DNA of 64,000 bases from Agrypnia vestita (Eukaryota; Arthropoda; Insecta; Trichoptera; Phryganeidae): NCBI GenBank assembly GCA_016648135.1, contig JADDOH010000466.1, forward strand, positions 186,001-250,000, given 5' to 3'. The position numbers and the translations under genes are program-made. Under the pieces are notes generated by a model. The model saw only the letters and a list, made by a program, of their open reading frames with translations, did no database searches and was not told the DNA's origin. Shown piece by piece: positions 1-13,583 of the stretch; position 1 is the first letter of the stretch; each line of letters opens with the position of its first letter.

Positions 1-119
1 ATACCTCGAGAGCTCTTCCCGGGAGCTATTGGTGGCAATAAATGTCAAGCGTACGTGGGTCAAAAAATATCGGAATATTTTATTATGTATTTTCATTTAC
101 ACTATAATAGAAACACCTA

Positions 120-475
120 AAGAATTTTTTTTTTATTAAAAAATAATAACTTTGTTTATTTTCACTACTTGTGTATAACGATTAAAGTTTTCGATTCTAA
201 CGCATCATCTTCATTAATGTTACTAATACTAAACATAAGACTGAAGGATGGCGTGAGGAGTGGGGTGGAGATTAGAGTCCGGTGGGTATGTGGGCGTGGT
301 CATTAGGCGCAGATGGGGGGGCGTAATAGATTGAGTTTAAGTTTAGTATTAATAACATTAATGAAGATGATGCGTTAGCATCGAAAACATTCTAATCGTT
401 AGAAATAAATAATGAAAGTAAACAAAGTTATCTTTTTTATATAAAAAAAATTAAATTCTTTAAAATGGCTTTTCA
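120..475. repeat. Foldback element at left edge
   Basis: 120-235 (aactttgtttattttcacta, ttttcgattctaacgcatca, tcttcattaatgttactaat) is inverse to 345-470. A GC-richer loop of about 110 bp lies between. No frame. Confidence 0.7.
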
Positions 476-1156
476 CAAAGTTAACAAGAAAATTAAAAAA
501 AAACACCATAAGTTTTTAGCGCGATGTAATTTGATACTAGGGAATGTTTTTATAAAACAGGCCCCATGCGGTTTTTGAATATTTTTTCGAAACAAATTTA
601 ATCAAATATATATATTATTGATGGATTTGGCGTAAACATTGTTAAGATTATTCATGACGATCATTAAATTGGGTAAAAAACGTAAACTATATAGCTGTAC
701 GTGAGTTTAAATATAATATTATTTATTACGAGTACCGCTTTATTCGAGGACAATAAAATCTCTTACAAATAATGGATCGAATTGATTGCTTTCTAGTGCG
801 AACCTGAGTGATTTCAGCAACGTGCATCAGTACACCAGAGAGAAGTTATTCAGGAGTGATTATTAGTGCGATTTACGAAGTTGGCGTAAATTAAAGAATG
901 GTGCTCCAATTAAATTCATGTCTAGTGATATTAATTAATTAATAAAATCTTAATTAATTTCAAGTGTTTTATTTGCCTTCCACATCCACGATCGTGACGA
1001 TGTATTTTTTCTTAAGAGATAAATAAATACATCTTATATAAATGGTTTTAAATTTTAATTTTTCCTTCAGAATATTTTGAGTTTGTCCAAATTTTTCAGA
1101 ACAGTACTGAATTTTTGTCACAGGTATACATAACATTAATCAATCAATATATTATA

Positions 1157-1573
1157 GATGTCTCAGAGACGAAATTATATTTTTTATGGGAAAGTAGGTA
1201 TGGAAATCTTTGGCTTAAGTGATCACTTTACACAATATAATGTTCGTCATTTCCACCCATGATAGAATACCATGTCTACTTTTTGGAAGTTGTATATATT
1301 TAATTATACGGCATATTTCGTATATGTGTTGCAACAATCCTCAGCGTGGCCGGCATCCAAAGCCAAAGTTTTCATTCCCCTTAAATGACCACAGATGTCA
1401 CTAATGAGGCATCTGTTTGATTTTTGGAATTTTTAGCAATATCCTTTATATGGTTGACGAGATTCTTCCGAATTATTAGCGTTTAGTAGACGTGGTATTC
1501 TGTCATGGATGGAAATGACGAACGTTACATTACCTACCCTCCCATTAAAATATAATTTCGTCTCTGTGAGACA
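1157..1573. mobile_element. Foldback B with GTCTC tips (B1)
   Basis: Left ATGTCTCAGAGACGAAATTA and right taatttcgtctctgtgagac are inverse. Interior contains taggtatggaaatctttggc and gatcactttacacaatataa, words shared with 35.1, 47.4 and 59.0 kb. Confidence 0.75.
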
Positions 1574-2390
1574 TACATAATAATAATAATAATAATTGGA
1601 TAATTTGTATAGCGCCGTTTTCGCGAAATACTCACCTCAAGGGCGCTTTACATAGATAAATTATTATCTTACAAGACAACTTACTGCTAGAAAAGAAAAA
1701 ACTTATTTACTATTACTTATTCACTAGGTGGCATACAAGAAGTGGAATTAAAATTGAGTACTATAATAGTTTGTGAGTCCCTGAAAGAATTATGTGTTTT
1801 CGCGGAGTGCACAATATGAGTGGAAAACATTAGCTAGCGTTGTTGTGGTTAGATTTTATAGGTTTTTATAGGATTGTCTAAATAAATGCGTCTTAAGTTG
1901 TTTTTTGAACAGTGGTAAGCTGTCAGTTTGTCTCAGTTTGTTAGGTAGTTTGTTCCATAACTTTGGTCCAGCCACCGCGAAAGCACGATCACCGAAATTA
2001 GTTTTGTGGACGCGATTTACTTCAGCTAACCTATTTGTATTAGATGTTGATGCTGAGCGAAGTGTTAGTTGTCTATTATTTGCGGAGAATGGAATGCAGA
2101 AGTCGGTTATGTATTGAGGGGCCATGTTGTGAATAGCCTTAAATATTGTAAGGCAAAGCTTATATTCAATCCTCTCTGGACATCTAAGCCAGTGAAGGTT
2201 TTGAAGATGGTTTGAGATGTGCGCAAACTTTGAAACGCCGGTAATAAGTCTTGATGGTTTAATTTTACCATTTATCAATTTATTCAAAAACAACATCCAT
2301 CTCGCTTTACAAATAACGCCTTGTACATGCGATTTATTTGTGATTTTAATGTCGGTTATTTGACAAGCAAACATGTTACTATCTGGCACG
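1574..2390 (-). mobile_element. LINE (CR1/L2-like) C-terminus and 3' tail
   Basis: A 177-codon open frame (2389-1856) reads as the C-terminus of a CR1/L2-type reverse transcriptase: LHWLRCPERIEYKLCLTIFK, NMAPQYITDF, GDRAFAVAGPKLWNKLP and FKKQLKTHLF. The 3'UTR ends in an (ATT)n tail at 1574-1597, directly against the edge of another foldback element. 5'-truncated. Confidence 0.92.
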
Positions 2391-2699
2391 TCATGTCATA
2401 ATTGTTTCTTCACGTGTTACATGTAACGCTTGGCAATCTACATTTGTCTGCCAGTCTGTGCGTGCGATTAAGATAAAGGATGGGTGTACAGTGTTTCGTA
2501 TCAACCGACTTAATTTCATTGTTCATGTTATATCGCGCAGTATTTGAGATCATTAGGAACACACGTGATCGGCGATTCCGAAATAATTTACCCGTGTCAA
2601 ATAGATAGGGAAACGAGTAGTAAGGAAAATGAGTGGTTGTGTAGATCTTTTCATAGAAAAACTGTAAATGTGATCGAAAAACGGATTTTATGTGTTTGT

Positions 2700-2815
2700 G
2701 TGTAGAACGCTTACCGATGAATTGATAAGGCGACTTGAGGAATTCGAGATGTGGATCTACATAAGAATACTCAAAAAAAGCTGGATGGACAGAGTTACGA
2801 ATGAAGATGATATGA
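2700..2815 (+). mobile_element. LINE reverse transcriptase scrap
   Basis: Reads RLEEFEMWIYIRILKKSWMD then RVTNED, the conserved C-terminal segment of a LINE polymerase. The same segment recurs at 55314-55400 (RLEAFEMWIHRKILKISW). Confidence 0.65.
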
Positions 2816-2872
2816 TATTATTAATCTTTAAAGCATTAATTTTGTGGTAAGACATTATAACACAATGTTAGT

Positions 2873-3020
2873 TAACTTAGTAACCACAACCATAGTATTG
2901 TTAAACTTTCACCAATATTTATCACGTGCGTGTTAATCTTGTCAGAGACAAGCATGCACTAACTAGCCTACAGAACAATCAGGAATGTAACGGGACTAAC
3001 GGGTTATTTGGGACTCTCAC
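2873..3020. repeat. Partial copy of the 22.3 kb repeat
   Basis: aaccacaaccatagtattgt, gtgttaatcttgtcagagac, agcatgcactaactagccta, cagaacaatcaggaatgtaa. Confidence 0.7.
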
Positions 3021-3439
3021 TCACTCTCTCCCCTGATTGATTCCTGAAGTTACTGTAATGCTATTTTAAGGATATTCATAAAATCTAGAATTCACATCTA
3101 AATTAGTAATTCTTGGTGACTGCATTCAAAACATTTTTTAATTTTTTTTTTTATATTTCTGCCTTTGCTTTTATATATACTTCGCGTATAAACATACAGA
3201 AAACTAATTTTAAATATCGAAAAAAAAAGCAAACCTTCGCTTATCTCTCTATCTATATTGACCGTTGCTTGAAATTTTTCGAATCGTAATTTTGGAAGAA
3301 ATCTACCTGTCGTATTGTTACACCCTGCATATTCGCCGTTCCTTACAAAACCGAGACATGTCCTAGCTGTATAACCATTTTAGTCAATTTTCCACCAAAA
3401 TATTTTACGAGAACTGGAGACAGGGCCTCGTATAGACAC

Positions 3440-3900
3440 GCAAGCGTACTTTTACATTATCTGTAAGGGAGGGCGAATATGACGTCGTTCTCGGTCAATA
3501 AACTGCCCTTTGAAACCGGCCGGCATTTGTCCGCTCGCCCGAACGCCCGAGCGGCACAAAGCGGCCGTACAAAGGGTTAAATGAGTTTTTTCGTCTGAAT
3601 ATTCATCTGGAGTTGTTGTCAGTGGACAAACTCGACCGTTTACAAGTAGTACCGTGCCGCAGTCGGCGCGAAAAGGGTCGAATAGGCCCCCCCCCCCGCC
3701 CTCACCTTCGGCGGCACTAAACACACTATCGCACTTCCACAAGAATGGCGTCTGGGAGACCCCGGGCGCTTTACAATTACACATTTCACTTGGAGTACTT
3801 TGTGTCGAGTACTTTGCGCCTCGTGCTTTACATAAGCGCTGTTTACCTGAACTGTTACGCGAAGCTGGGCTGTTCAGAAGTTCCCTTTGAGACCCCATCC
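3440..3900. other. GC-rich island, no gene recognised
   Basis: CpG-rich stretch in AT-rich DNA (gaaaccggccggcatttgtc, cgaacgcccgagcggcacaa, poly-C at 3688-3700). Frames on both strands are open but show no domain and no codon pattern I can defend. Could be regulatory or an old repeat. Confidence 0.3.
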
Positions 3901-4356
3901 CTATTTGGGAAAAAAATTCTATTGTTTTTCAAAATTGAAATATTCGCGACGAGATTTGAAAGCGTTCCATTTGAATAAGAAATCTCGCAGTCAATCTGCT
4001 GGGTGGATTTCTTTTATATTAAATTGAGAGAGGGAGACGGAAAATATATCGACGAGGCTGAATTCGTTCCAGGGCCCGAAGTGAAGCCTGCGTATTGATT
4101 GGAGAGTTTGTTTCAGTTGATTGTATTCACCAATGTCATCAAAAATTTCTAATTGATTTGTTCAACGGGTAGATAGTTTTGAATTAACGAGCCTTAAAAA
4201 ATTGTATCGGACGCTTTTAATTTTTAATTGGGGGACCAAATTGTCGGAATTGCTTTCTAAATTGCTTCCAACTAAAGATGTGAATTAAGTTTGATGATAT
4301 TTATTCGGAAATAAAACAGACACAAGTTAGTGATGTATACGTATATGTATATATGT

Positions 4357-4600
4357 GATGGGTGTCTCATAGCTAGCAGCAAAAACTTTACAGGTGGATT
4401 CTTGCCTTGATAGTGATTCGAAAATGATAAAGTAACCATTAACAAGATTTATGGAGATATGTCAAAATTTGCATTTGTTTTCAAATTTTCGACTTATTTT
4501 TTTCAAAAATGAACCATCATTACAGTACCTTATATCTATTACAAAAAATTCATTCCAAATTCACATCCCAAAATAAAAAGCGTTACAACGATAAAGAAAG
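4357..4600. repeat. Foldback A, left arm only (A1)
   Basis: Begins GGGTGTCTCATAGCTAGCAG, then tttacaggtggattcttgcc, gattcgaaaatga, tttcaaattttcgacttatt, catcattacagta. Only one arm present. Confidence 0.75.
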
Positions 4601-4984
4601 TGATCTATCACAGGACAAGATAAAGTATATGAGGCAAGAAAAGAAACTGAGTATTAATATTCAAGCATGTTGAAATAATCTATATATTCGAGATTCTAAA
4701 ATCGAGAGAACTGCACATAATCAAAGGTTTTCCGGACAGTATGGACGTTTTTAAGAGAATCTGTAACGAGAGAGAACGTTCTCTATAAAAATGCAGCGCA
4801 TCGCTCGCACAGTGCAGTCAAGTTTGACATGAAACCGGCTAGAAACGGGCTAAAGAAAGACGGATCCAATAAAATGTACCAGAAACTGGTGGAAAATTCG
4901 AGTGTGAAACAGTGCGAATTACAGAGTGGTGCTCCAGCTCAAGTTTGTTTCCGGTGACTTTTTACCAATAAAAATTTTAGAATT

Positions 4985-5620
4985 GTTTCTAAATATGTAT
5001 GTTGGACTCCCCTGAGTTATTACAAATGATTACTTACAGAGTACCTGGGCGGTCTGTTTCGCGACAAGCTGAGCTATTTTATAAAGGTACCCCGCGTACT
5101 AACTGTATTATGAATTCACCTAAACATAGATTGCACCGCCTAGGTAATCTATATAGCTCTGTTGACATATTTTGTGCTCGTACATTCTCTTCTTCTTGCA
5201 CTTGTCTTCCTTGTACTGTCCCAACTCATTGCCTAGGTAGGCTGTTGGAGTCGGCTCTTCTCGTTCTCAGGCTGTATCTTCTTCGGTTCTGGGTATCGCT
5301 TTCATCCAGGCCGTTTCTCTGTTAGATTTTGAAGCATTGAGTCTTCCAGGAGTTATTTGGTCTTACTCTGGATGACTGTCGATGAAACTAGAGATTGCTT
5401 TCTTCACTGTATGCTCGTACACTCTATACATATAAAAAATAAATCTACTTGTCTTCTATTGTATAGTTTGCCTATGTACTTAATCTATTATTTATTGTAT
5501 TTACCTGGTTTATATTCTTTCATTTTTATCATTTCTTATATACTTACTTATTACTTTGATATTGTTTCATCTTTTGTAATTTTATTTTTATGTACCTACT
5601 TAGATAGCTATGGTATTTGA
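4985..5620 (+). mobile_element. LINE C-terminus and 3'UTR
   Basis: Frame reads DSPELLQMITYRVPGRSVSR, then RTNCIMNSPKHRLHRLGNLY and SSVDIF, the same C-terminal block seen in LINE remnants at 31.8-32.5, 34.4, 45.5-45.9 and 56.4-57.1 kb. The rest is AT-rich 3'UTR without an obvious tail. Confidence 0.75.
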
Positions 5621-6239
5621 ACACTTTGTATATCGCGTTTCATTTCGCTTCTCACCTCGGCGACCCCGTGACAATGTGTATTTGACGTAAGTTGTATTTG
5701 ACGTTAGTTTCGCTGGATATTTTTAGGTATTTTTTTCACTAGCCACTGTTCGTACACTACCACCATTACACGCGTTTTTGACATAATTTAATTAATTATA
5801 TTAATATTTTTGCAGCCCACTTTATAAATCGCCGTGAATTATAAAGCGGTCTGTCATAATTAGATCCGTCTAGTTAGGCATCCTCGTTTCGTTATGAAAA
5901 TATTGTGCGTCGTTAATATAGGGTGTTTTTTTTTTATAACAGGGCAATGTTATTTTTACATAAATTTTAAAATTAATATAACTTGAGTCATTAGTGTAGC
6001 GTCCCGAAATTTAAAAATGTGTTATTACAGTGTATGGAGTCGAAGACAATGAGAAATAGTGCAGAAGCCATTCATTTTATGTTTGCGTGTGACAACCCAT
6101 CATTCTTGTGAAATTCGTGACTTCAGGCGCTGATGTCTCGAAAGTGTACTTTTTGGCTTGATGTACTAGCGTGGTCATGGTGCGATATGACCGATGCCCG
6201 TATTCACTACAGTATGGATGGTGGATGGGGGTTATTGTT

Positions 6240-6719
6240 TTGACAGTTTCTTCTTCTTCTTCTTCTTCAGGCTTCATTTCTGCACTGCTCGATATAGGCC
6301 TCTTCCATGCTCTCCCCACAGCAGCTATATCGTCGGTCCATCTTTTTTGAGGTCTTCCGACGCCTCTTTTATTCTCCCAAGGTCTCCACTTCAGAACTGT
6401 AGGAGTCCATCTTGTAGCATCTTGCCTTAGTTTACAGCATCATGCCTGCCATTTTAGCTTCGCTACATGGTCCGTGATATCCACTACTCTAGTTCTTCGC
6501 CTAATTCCATCTTTTTTAATCCTCTTAGACTTACGCCAAGCATGGATCTCTCCATGCCATCGTCTCCACTCCATACGTCATCACTGGCAGTATACACGAT
6601 TCAAAGGCTTTTCTTTTTAAGCTAATTGGGATCTCTTTTTTGTTTAAAATATGTTTGAGTTTGCCAAAAGCAGCCCAGCTCATTCCTATTCGTCTTAGCA
6701 ATTCTGCTGTTTTAGACAT
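6240..6719 (-). mobile_element. RTE-like LINE C-terminus with (GAA)n tail
   Basis: Minus strand reads RRIGMSWAAFGKLKHIL, LPVMTYGVET, and after stops and shifts AKLKWQA, RWTPTVLKWRPW, GVGRPQKRWTDDI and GRAWKRPI. It ends in (GAA)n (plus-strand tcttcttc at 6248-6268). A typical 5'-truncated RTE/BovB-like remnant with several breaks. Confidence 0.82.
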
Positions 6720-7730
6720 TTTTCATTACATTTCAGCGTATTTTCAGCATTCAGGATATTTTTACAACTGAAGTCGTTTGCGTTTAAACAAAGAAGGCTA
6801 TAAAATGCGAATGACTGGCAATGCTACGGAAATTCAACGGCGACGAGTACATTTTCTTGTAGTTTCTCGTCATACTTTTTAATGGAAAAATCATTTCAAA
6901 TTTATTCATTAAGTTTAAATAAAATCTTTTAAATGCTACACTAACTACGATACTAATAAAAATTGTATAATAAATAAATAAATTACCAAACCAACGATGT
7001 TTCAGAGCTGAACTTTATGGACTTTTTATAACTATATGGACGTGTGACATTTTATTTGATTTATTTTATTTAATTTAGCACAAACACACGCACGGTACGC
7101 CCATAAATTTTATGCACGATGATGTAGCATATTATCATCTAAATATATATTTTTTATAATATTTAAAGTAACCGATTATCTATCATAATAAAAAATATTT
7201 TTGAATCGATCGACTTGTTTTCTTACAATTTGCGTTTTAATGACTGTTTTAAAAAATGATTACTTTTTTCATGTGATTTTTTCTACGTTTTTTTACATAG
7301 TTTACAGTTTTTTAACTTTATAAAATTGAAAACATTCAATAACTTATTCGAAATTCCCAATTTCAGCGTTTAAATCGACGATCGCCTTAACCAAAAATAT
7401 ATATTTTGATGTAACTTTTAGTCAATTTTCATTGTTTGCTCTCTATTTCTGGATCCGTCATTGCTTTATCAAATGATTTTCTCGTTCACTTAAGTGAATC
7501 TTTCTTTATGCCACTCACCATCCTTCGCTATTAACTTAAAAAATCTGTGGAATTCATACCACAATACATGAACCACTAATCTAGGCCACACACACACACA
7601 CACACAGTGGCAAGAATGCCACATAAGCAAATCGAAGCATGAACAAGGCACACGCGCGGCCTACAATTCATTGCACCATCAGCATTTCCGATGATATCTC
7701 CACACACACACATACACACACCCACACCCA

Positions 7731-7769
<39 letters not shown>

Positions 7770-9059
7770 GAGATTCAGGAAACTCCTTTGTTCGAAAATC
7801 ATATAAAAAGCGGTCCACGCCACATGTGGGCATGTCATTCTTACATCGATCTCCGGCGGGCGGCCGGAGGCTATCGCCCTTCGAGTATCTATCACTGTCT
7901 TTGTAATCGTAATAGTGTATAACTTGTACTTCCTTATATCGAGATAATAAAATCATTAAACATTCTATGCTTTTTGGTGACCTAAAAGCAATTGCTCCAA
8001 AGCACCTCCAAATCCCCTAAAAATTAAAAAAAAAAAAATTAAATTCAAAAACAACTGGCCTGATGTGTTTATATAAAAAAAAAATTTTTAAATTCAAAAA
8101 CAACTAGCCTGATATGTAAATGAAATACCCTGTATAAAAGCTACATTCGCACAAACGGGTCGGAATTTCTTTTCGTCTCCAAAAGCCTCTGGCACGAATG
8201 GGACGTTTTCGGGCTCGTGAATATTATCAAGTGTCTTCATAAAACCTCGCTCCGAGTAATCTGTCATCCGTGACACATTAACTCCCCTCGCAGCGCTGCG
8301 GCAACCAACGTAGCTTCTCCAATATCATATTTCGATGATTGACTCAATAAAAGTATACACACAAAGTCTCATATTTTATGTTTATTGGGAAAAAACTATT
8401 ACCCTGCTATAATCTTCTTCGTGGTTACGACCACCTGCAAAACAGAGTGTAGTCAGTGCGTTGAAGTATGAGTTTTATGTAACGTATAATAAAAAAAACG
8501 CACTTTTCTAAAAGAGCTTAAAACAGAAAATATATTTTTAACAGCCACAGTACTAAGAGCGATCACAGTATATGCGTTTGTCAATCAAATCTAAAGCGTG
8601 AGGCGGATATTAGTGTCACGACCATAACTTCCATCCATAACCAAAATATGATTCGCAAATTCGGAATAATTATTTCTACTTTAACACCTCAAGTGTTTCT
8701 TACTCTAACATAAAAATTTCTATATGTTTTACCTATTTAAAAATAATTAATCATTACAAATCAATTTATAAACACCTGCGTTTTTAAAGAATCATCCTTA
8801 TCCTTATTATTTAATAATGTACTTTTTAAATTTATTATTAGTACCTACCTATCTATAGAAAGCTGGTTGAATAGCATTCAGGATTTTTCAAACTAATGAA
8901 TTTGAAATTGGATTATTAATAAATACGATTGTTCTCTCAATCGATTTAAAAAGTTTCTTCTTATATTTTTTATTTAACATATTCATTTTATATTTATATA
9001 CATACATTTATACATACATTTATATACAACATAACATATTTAACATAACATAACATATT
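6720..9059. other. AT-rich sequence, no gene seen
   Basis: Apart from the CA repeats and a short direct duplication (aaattcaaaaacaact at about 8042 and 8092), I see only AT-rich unique sequence and a GC-richer patch near 8240-8310. Confidence 0.4.
7585..7768. repeat. (CA)n microsatellites
   Basis: CA runs at 7587-7608 and 7700-7767, the second partly CCACAC. The Cys/Val-only frames here are repeat artefacts. Confidence 0.95.
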
Positions 9060-9760
9060 AACATCCATTAATTTTGTATCAGAACCAATTCAATTTGAAA
9101 ATTATCCACACATAATGGAACATTATTAATTTTATGTATCATTCTTTTGATATTAATAAGGGTTTACAAATTTTACATACAAATTACACAGAATGATTGT
9201 TTGATAAGTTAGAAATTTTGTAAATAGTAAATTGAATGTTACAAATAACCAGCTCCTTTTTACAAATAGTTATCCTTTAAAATTGTTTTCATGTTAGTAG
9301 TTAGTACTTATTTATTATTAATTTCACATATATTATTATTTTTTATATTTTTACTTTTACTAAGGGACCACTGGCCCTGAAACTTACCTGCTTACTTACT
9401 TACCATCACGCAGTTTCCCCGTGGGAGGATAGAGCGCCACACTCTTCTGTCCTGACATACAACTCTCGCCTCAACCACATTCAGGCATGCAAGCCCGCCG
9501 GTTGTTGAGGCTTGCAGTATCTGGTTGATCTGGTCACGCCACGTCTTCCGCGGTCGCCCTCTCTTTCTGGCGCCATCAACACTGCATTATATATCTTTCT
9601 TACCATTCTTTCATCATTCATTCGCTCAACATGCCCAAACCATCTGAGTGACCCTTTTTTAACATCAAGATGTTTCAGGGCCCAAAAAAGGGCCCTGAAA
9701 CATGTTTATATTTTCAATATATATTTACTCGTATGGTGAAACCAAAGTACATTTTTATTA
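9060..9760. repeat. Copy of the 49.0 kb repeat, interrupted by a LINE
   Basis: caaataaccagctccttttt and actaagggaccactggccct match 49.0 and 56.0 kb; after the LINE insert, gtttcagggccc and gggccctgaaacatg continue. AT-rich, no gene. Confidence 0.55.
9400..9655 (-). mobile_element. LINE C-terminal fragment nested in another repeat
   Basis: Minus strand reads SLRWFGHVERMNDERMV, then in a shifted frame RKRGRPRKTWRDQINQIL and QDRRVWRSILPRG. This is the C-terminal tail of a LINE polymerase. Repeat sequence shared with 49.2 and 56.1 kb (gggaccactggccc-type) lies on either side, so the LINE landed inside it. Confidence 0.75.
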
Positions 9761-10144
9761 ATCACAGAAACATTACGACTGTAATAATCTTGTGCTAATT
9801 TCTATTTTTCTTTTTATTTTCAGGTAAGAGATCTCGTACACACCTTGACAGTTAGGCGATAGGATGGATCAGATCCGAGAGACATTGGTGAGAAATTTCA
9901 TGTATATATTCATCAAGTTTGCCGAACTATGTGAAGACTTCACCTCCAATCACACAGTTGAATTGAGTTTGCCGATATTGTTACAGCATCACCAGGTAAC
10001 TTTACCGTGCTGTGGTGAAGTTACATCCCGGCTTTGGCAGCTTTTGTTTGCTAAGTCGCAGATTAGCCGAGCGGGTCAAGGTTGTCTAGGAGACACGAAT
10101 CTTGGTCTTCTTTTAGCGCTCCCGATGTGTGATACACTAGAGCC

Positions 10145-10740
10145 AGCGACCGCCGGACTCATGAAACGTGAAATATTTTCTGTACAGTACTAGTACATTT
10201 GAGTTCAGGGGATTTTGGCAGATAATATAGCTACAAAAAATGTGTAAGTACCTTATGAAAATAAATATTACTGACGAATTCAAAAAAATATTATAATTGT
10301 GTTCTATAACGCCACTCTGGGACAGGCGTAGCCTAGTAGAGTGGCATAATCCACAAATTTAACAAAAAAAAAGTGTAATTTATTTTATATTTTATTGTTA
10401 AATTAGTATTAAGTACCTTTATTTGTAAACAAGGATTTTTTGAAATAAAAAAAAAAACGTAAACATAACAAACCTGTTTTTTTAACATGTTTAACTAGAT
10501 TGTAGGTACTATAAATAATCACGTCATTTACGTTTTAGTCATAACAAATCTGTATTTCATATATTTTGTTCGGGCCACAATTTAACAATATTATGATTTT
10601 GGGCCTGTATTCCTTTTTATCTGCCAAAATCCCCCGAACTCAAATGTCATAGTATCCAAAATTTCTTTCCTACCATAGCGTACATGTACGGAAAATATTT
10701 CAGGGTTGATACTGTAACGTATGTCTGGTGGTCGATGGCT
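10145..10740. repeat. Large inverted-repeat element
   Basis: 10193-10222 (acatttgagttcaggggatt) is inverse to 10618-10648 (aatcccccgaactcaaatgt). Outward, gaaatattttctgtaca / tgtacggaaaatattt and agccagcgaccgccggac / gtctggtggtcgatggct are also inverse. No target duplication seen. Confidence 0.6.
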
Positions 10741-10795
10741 CCTACTCTGCAACTTCTCAATTCTTTTGAAATTCAATGAATACGTTTATCATAAA

Positions 10796-10930
10796 AACAT
10801 ATTTATCTCTTGCCCAATCTATTTTACGATATGGTATAATCGGTTGGGGACAGACATTCAGGACTGGTTTACCGGATACTTGTAGAAAAGGTAAAGAGGC
10901 TGATTTTGAAAGTCATGTTTTGAAAAAATC
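10796..10930 (+). mobile_element. LINE reverse transcriptase scrap
   Basis: Reads TYLSLAQSILRYGIIGWGQT then FRTGLPDTC, the Q-S-I-L-x-Y-G-I-x-x-W-G block found after the YADD domain in jockey/I-type LINEs. Too short to classify. Confidence 0.65.
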
Positions 10931-11849
10931 CACATTTCCAACTTAATAGCTTGATTCAATTCTCTAAGGTTTCTCAAAAAAATCTCAAAAAAAACGCATC
11001 GTTAAAAATTCATAAAGATTATCGCAAAATTCAATAATTCAACGATTATCACAAAAATAAGTAACAAAATGAATTTCTATATATTTCATATTAGTAAGTG
11101 AAGTGATAGTCAAACGTTTTACAGAAATTAAGTCAGAAATATTGAAGAAATAAATGCAAATTTTGATGTCGTAGGGAATCTCCGTAATTGTTGATATTTC
11201 ACCCAAAGTGAAAAGAATGTTTTTCATTCAAAATTGGATGAAAAAGATACCCCTGAAAATTTTGCTAACTAGCCACGAGATCCCTTTTATAAGAGAATTA
11301 GGTATGTGTTAGTCCCTTTTTTCATAGAACAAGCCTTTTACCATTGTTTGAAAATAATAAGAATATTGAAAGAAATATTTTATATTTCAAAAACGAGTAT
11401 ATAATAAAACTAGCTGTGCCCGCGGCTTCGTACGTGTAGCTTATTGTCACATTTTATCAATTTATGTATAAACTTTAACATATGTCGTCGCCGACTTTTT
11501 TATAGAGCTTTTTGAGTTCTACAACTTCTTTCTAGACAGAATTTAAATATCTCTTACCGCTAAGGCAGCGTTCGTAAAAAAACGCATCGCTCGACCATTT
11601 TTCATCGACTTTAGTTGTAAAAATAGGTCACCGCGAAAAGCCCTTTTATTTCAACGGGATAATATATAGCCTTTGTCCATTCTAAAAGTCCATTGATGAA
11701 TTTATCAAATCGAAGGAGTAGTTTCGGACGTTACCTCCTACAATTTGGAAACTTTACCTTTATATATATATATTATTATAGATTGATAGATATACCATTT
11801 TATGTTGTGTTTAAATTTCAAACTGTTTTGTGTATAAACCCAGCCAGAA

Positions 11850-12420
11850 CATACATCACGAACCATTTCCCTGTGCCTGTTTCAGAGGCTTCCCGAGGTA
11901 ATCTCTCCCTGCGATCTGACCATTTGTCAAAAAAGGGAGCTTTTCTTGTGCCTCTCTCGCGACACCAGCCGTGACGTACGCGCGCCCACGAGTGTACGGA
12001 CATCGAAATCAATATTCCAATCTCGAGAGCGACGCGGTTATTCAAATTCCTACCTGGATTCCTGAAACGGAAATTGCCATCAAATCGAATGGCGGACGGT
12101 CTTCCCGGGATCGATCCAATCTCATTTCAAAGTAGTTTTTAAAAAATATTATTACCAACTAACGGTCCATCCTTGGCGTTGCCCGGAATCCAGGTTGATT
12201 GAACTGTGAATGGTACCCACCGCTTACCCAGGACCGTTTTAAGAGCAAAAGCTTCCATATCGGTCCTACTCAATCGTCTCCAAGTTGACATTTTTTTTCA
12301 ACTACAATGCAGGACCATGCCAAGGTTGATTGAACTGCTCGGGAGTGGGCCATGCTTAGTGAAACTATTCGCAAAAAACACTTTTTTAATGTGGCAGCAC
12401 TGGCGCTAGAACGTGTATTT
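11850..12420. other. GC-richer unique stretch, no gene recognised
   Basis: Contains tctctccctgcgatctgacc, gtgacgtacgcgcgcccacg, tcttcccgggatcgatccaa. An imperfect repeat of ccaaggttgattgaactg (12194 and 12318). No splice-bounded FAR-like exon seen. Confidence 0.3.
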
Positions 12421-13583
12421 AGCCCTAGAAGGCTTTTATATTGGTCAATTCGACTTAATTCGTATATCGTAAATGGCGGAACTTACCATTGTGACTCAAC
12501 CTTCCCTTGAGACGTCATGTCGATGACTGAGTTGACACGGAGAATCAACGCGATGCGTTTAGTTCGAAAGAGAAAGCAACACAATTATTTGTGTGGTTTT
12601 TGTCCACAGAGGGATAATTATTAATTTAGATAGCTTGTACAATTCTCACTGTGAGGAAGCTTTTTATATGGGAATTGTGTAGTCTTTATAGAGTGGCCCA
12701 AGGCTTATGACCTGTATGAGCTGGTGATCACTTTACACAATGAAACGGATTTATAATGGGAGAGGGGGTGTCAACCGTGTTATAACCGTACAAAATTTGT
12801 CTCAGATCGGTCAAAGGGCATAAGGATAGAGATAGTAGATATGTACGGCGGAGATTCATTTTTATATTAAACTGTAACGGGATTCTAAAAACGAGGAGAC
12901 TCAACTGATGGTATTCCGAAAACTCTCGAGCTATTGGAAAAAAAATGGATTCAACTTCGAATTGATGGATTTCACAATAATATTCGAGGGATAATATTTT
13001 TTATAATAAATTTCATTGCAGCCGCGCGCAATGGAACAGTTTTGACAAGCGAATGAGAGACGATTCGAATATCTGTGTGTGGAATATTCTAGTGAGCGAA
13101 TCATTGCGACTCCCGGAATAGTTTTCTACTTAAGTTTGTATACAGTTCCCATGTGTATCATATTAAAGTTAAATTGATTCCACCGGCGCGAATCTGTGAC
13201 AATATTTATAATTATACATTGCGTTGTTGCCTTAAGAGTCGTGCGGATGTTCGGAAATTGAATTTTGCCTGTTAACCTTCGGGTACCGGATGTTGGAAAA
13301 TAGGATCCATCGCCGGAGCGGGGTAACAAAGTAACCCAGTCAAATTTGCGTTTTAATGTAGTATAATGGTTTGAAAATGTTCTATAATACTTTTAATTAC
13401 ATTTCTTATACAATGCGAACAAGATTCTACTATATTTTCATTTCATAAGGAACCGTCATTTAACAGGGAAACCGTAGGGCCGTATAGAAAAGTCATTTTA
13501 TAAGAAACTGTAGTATTTTGACTCGCAAGCGTCTGACTGACGGAAGCCGTGCGTGCGGAATGAAGTAAGCGTATCGTATAGTA

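Noticed and set aside
3452..3898. 148-codon minus frame in a GC-rich island
   Set aside because: Overlapped by other open frames on the opposite strand. Stop-poor because of base composition; contains a poly-Gly run from poly-C and no domain.
7700..7767. CRISPR-like or regulatory array
   Set aside because: Simple dinucleotide repeat without spacers; eukaryotic context.
7576..7956. 126-codon minus frame rich in Cys and Val
   Set aside because: Translation of a CA/GT microsatellite.
9864..10193. 109-codon plus frame starting MDQIRETL after a polypyrimidine tract and cag
   Set aside because: Looked like a possible first coding exon, but the protein has no FAR or other family features and much of its 3' part lies in an inverted-repeat element.
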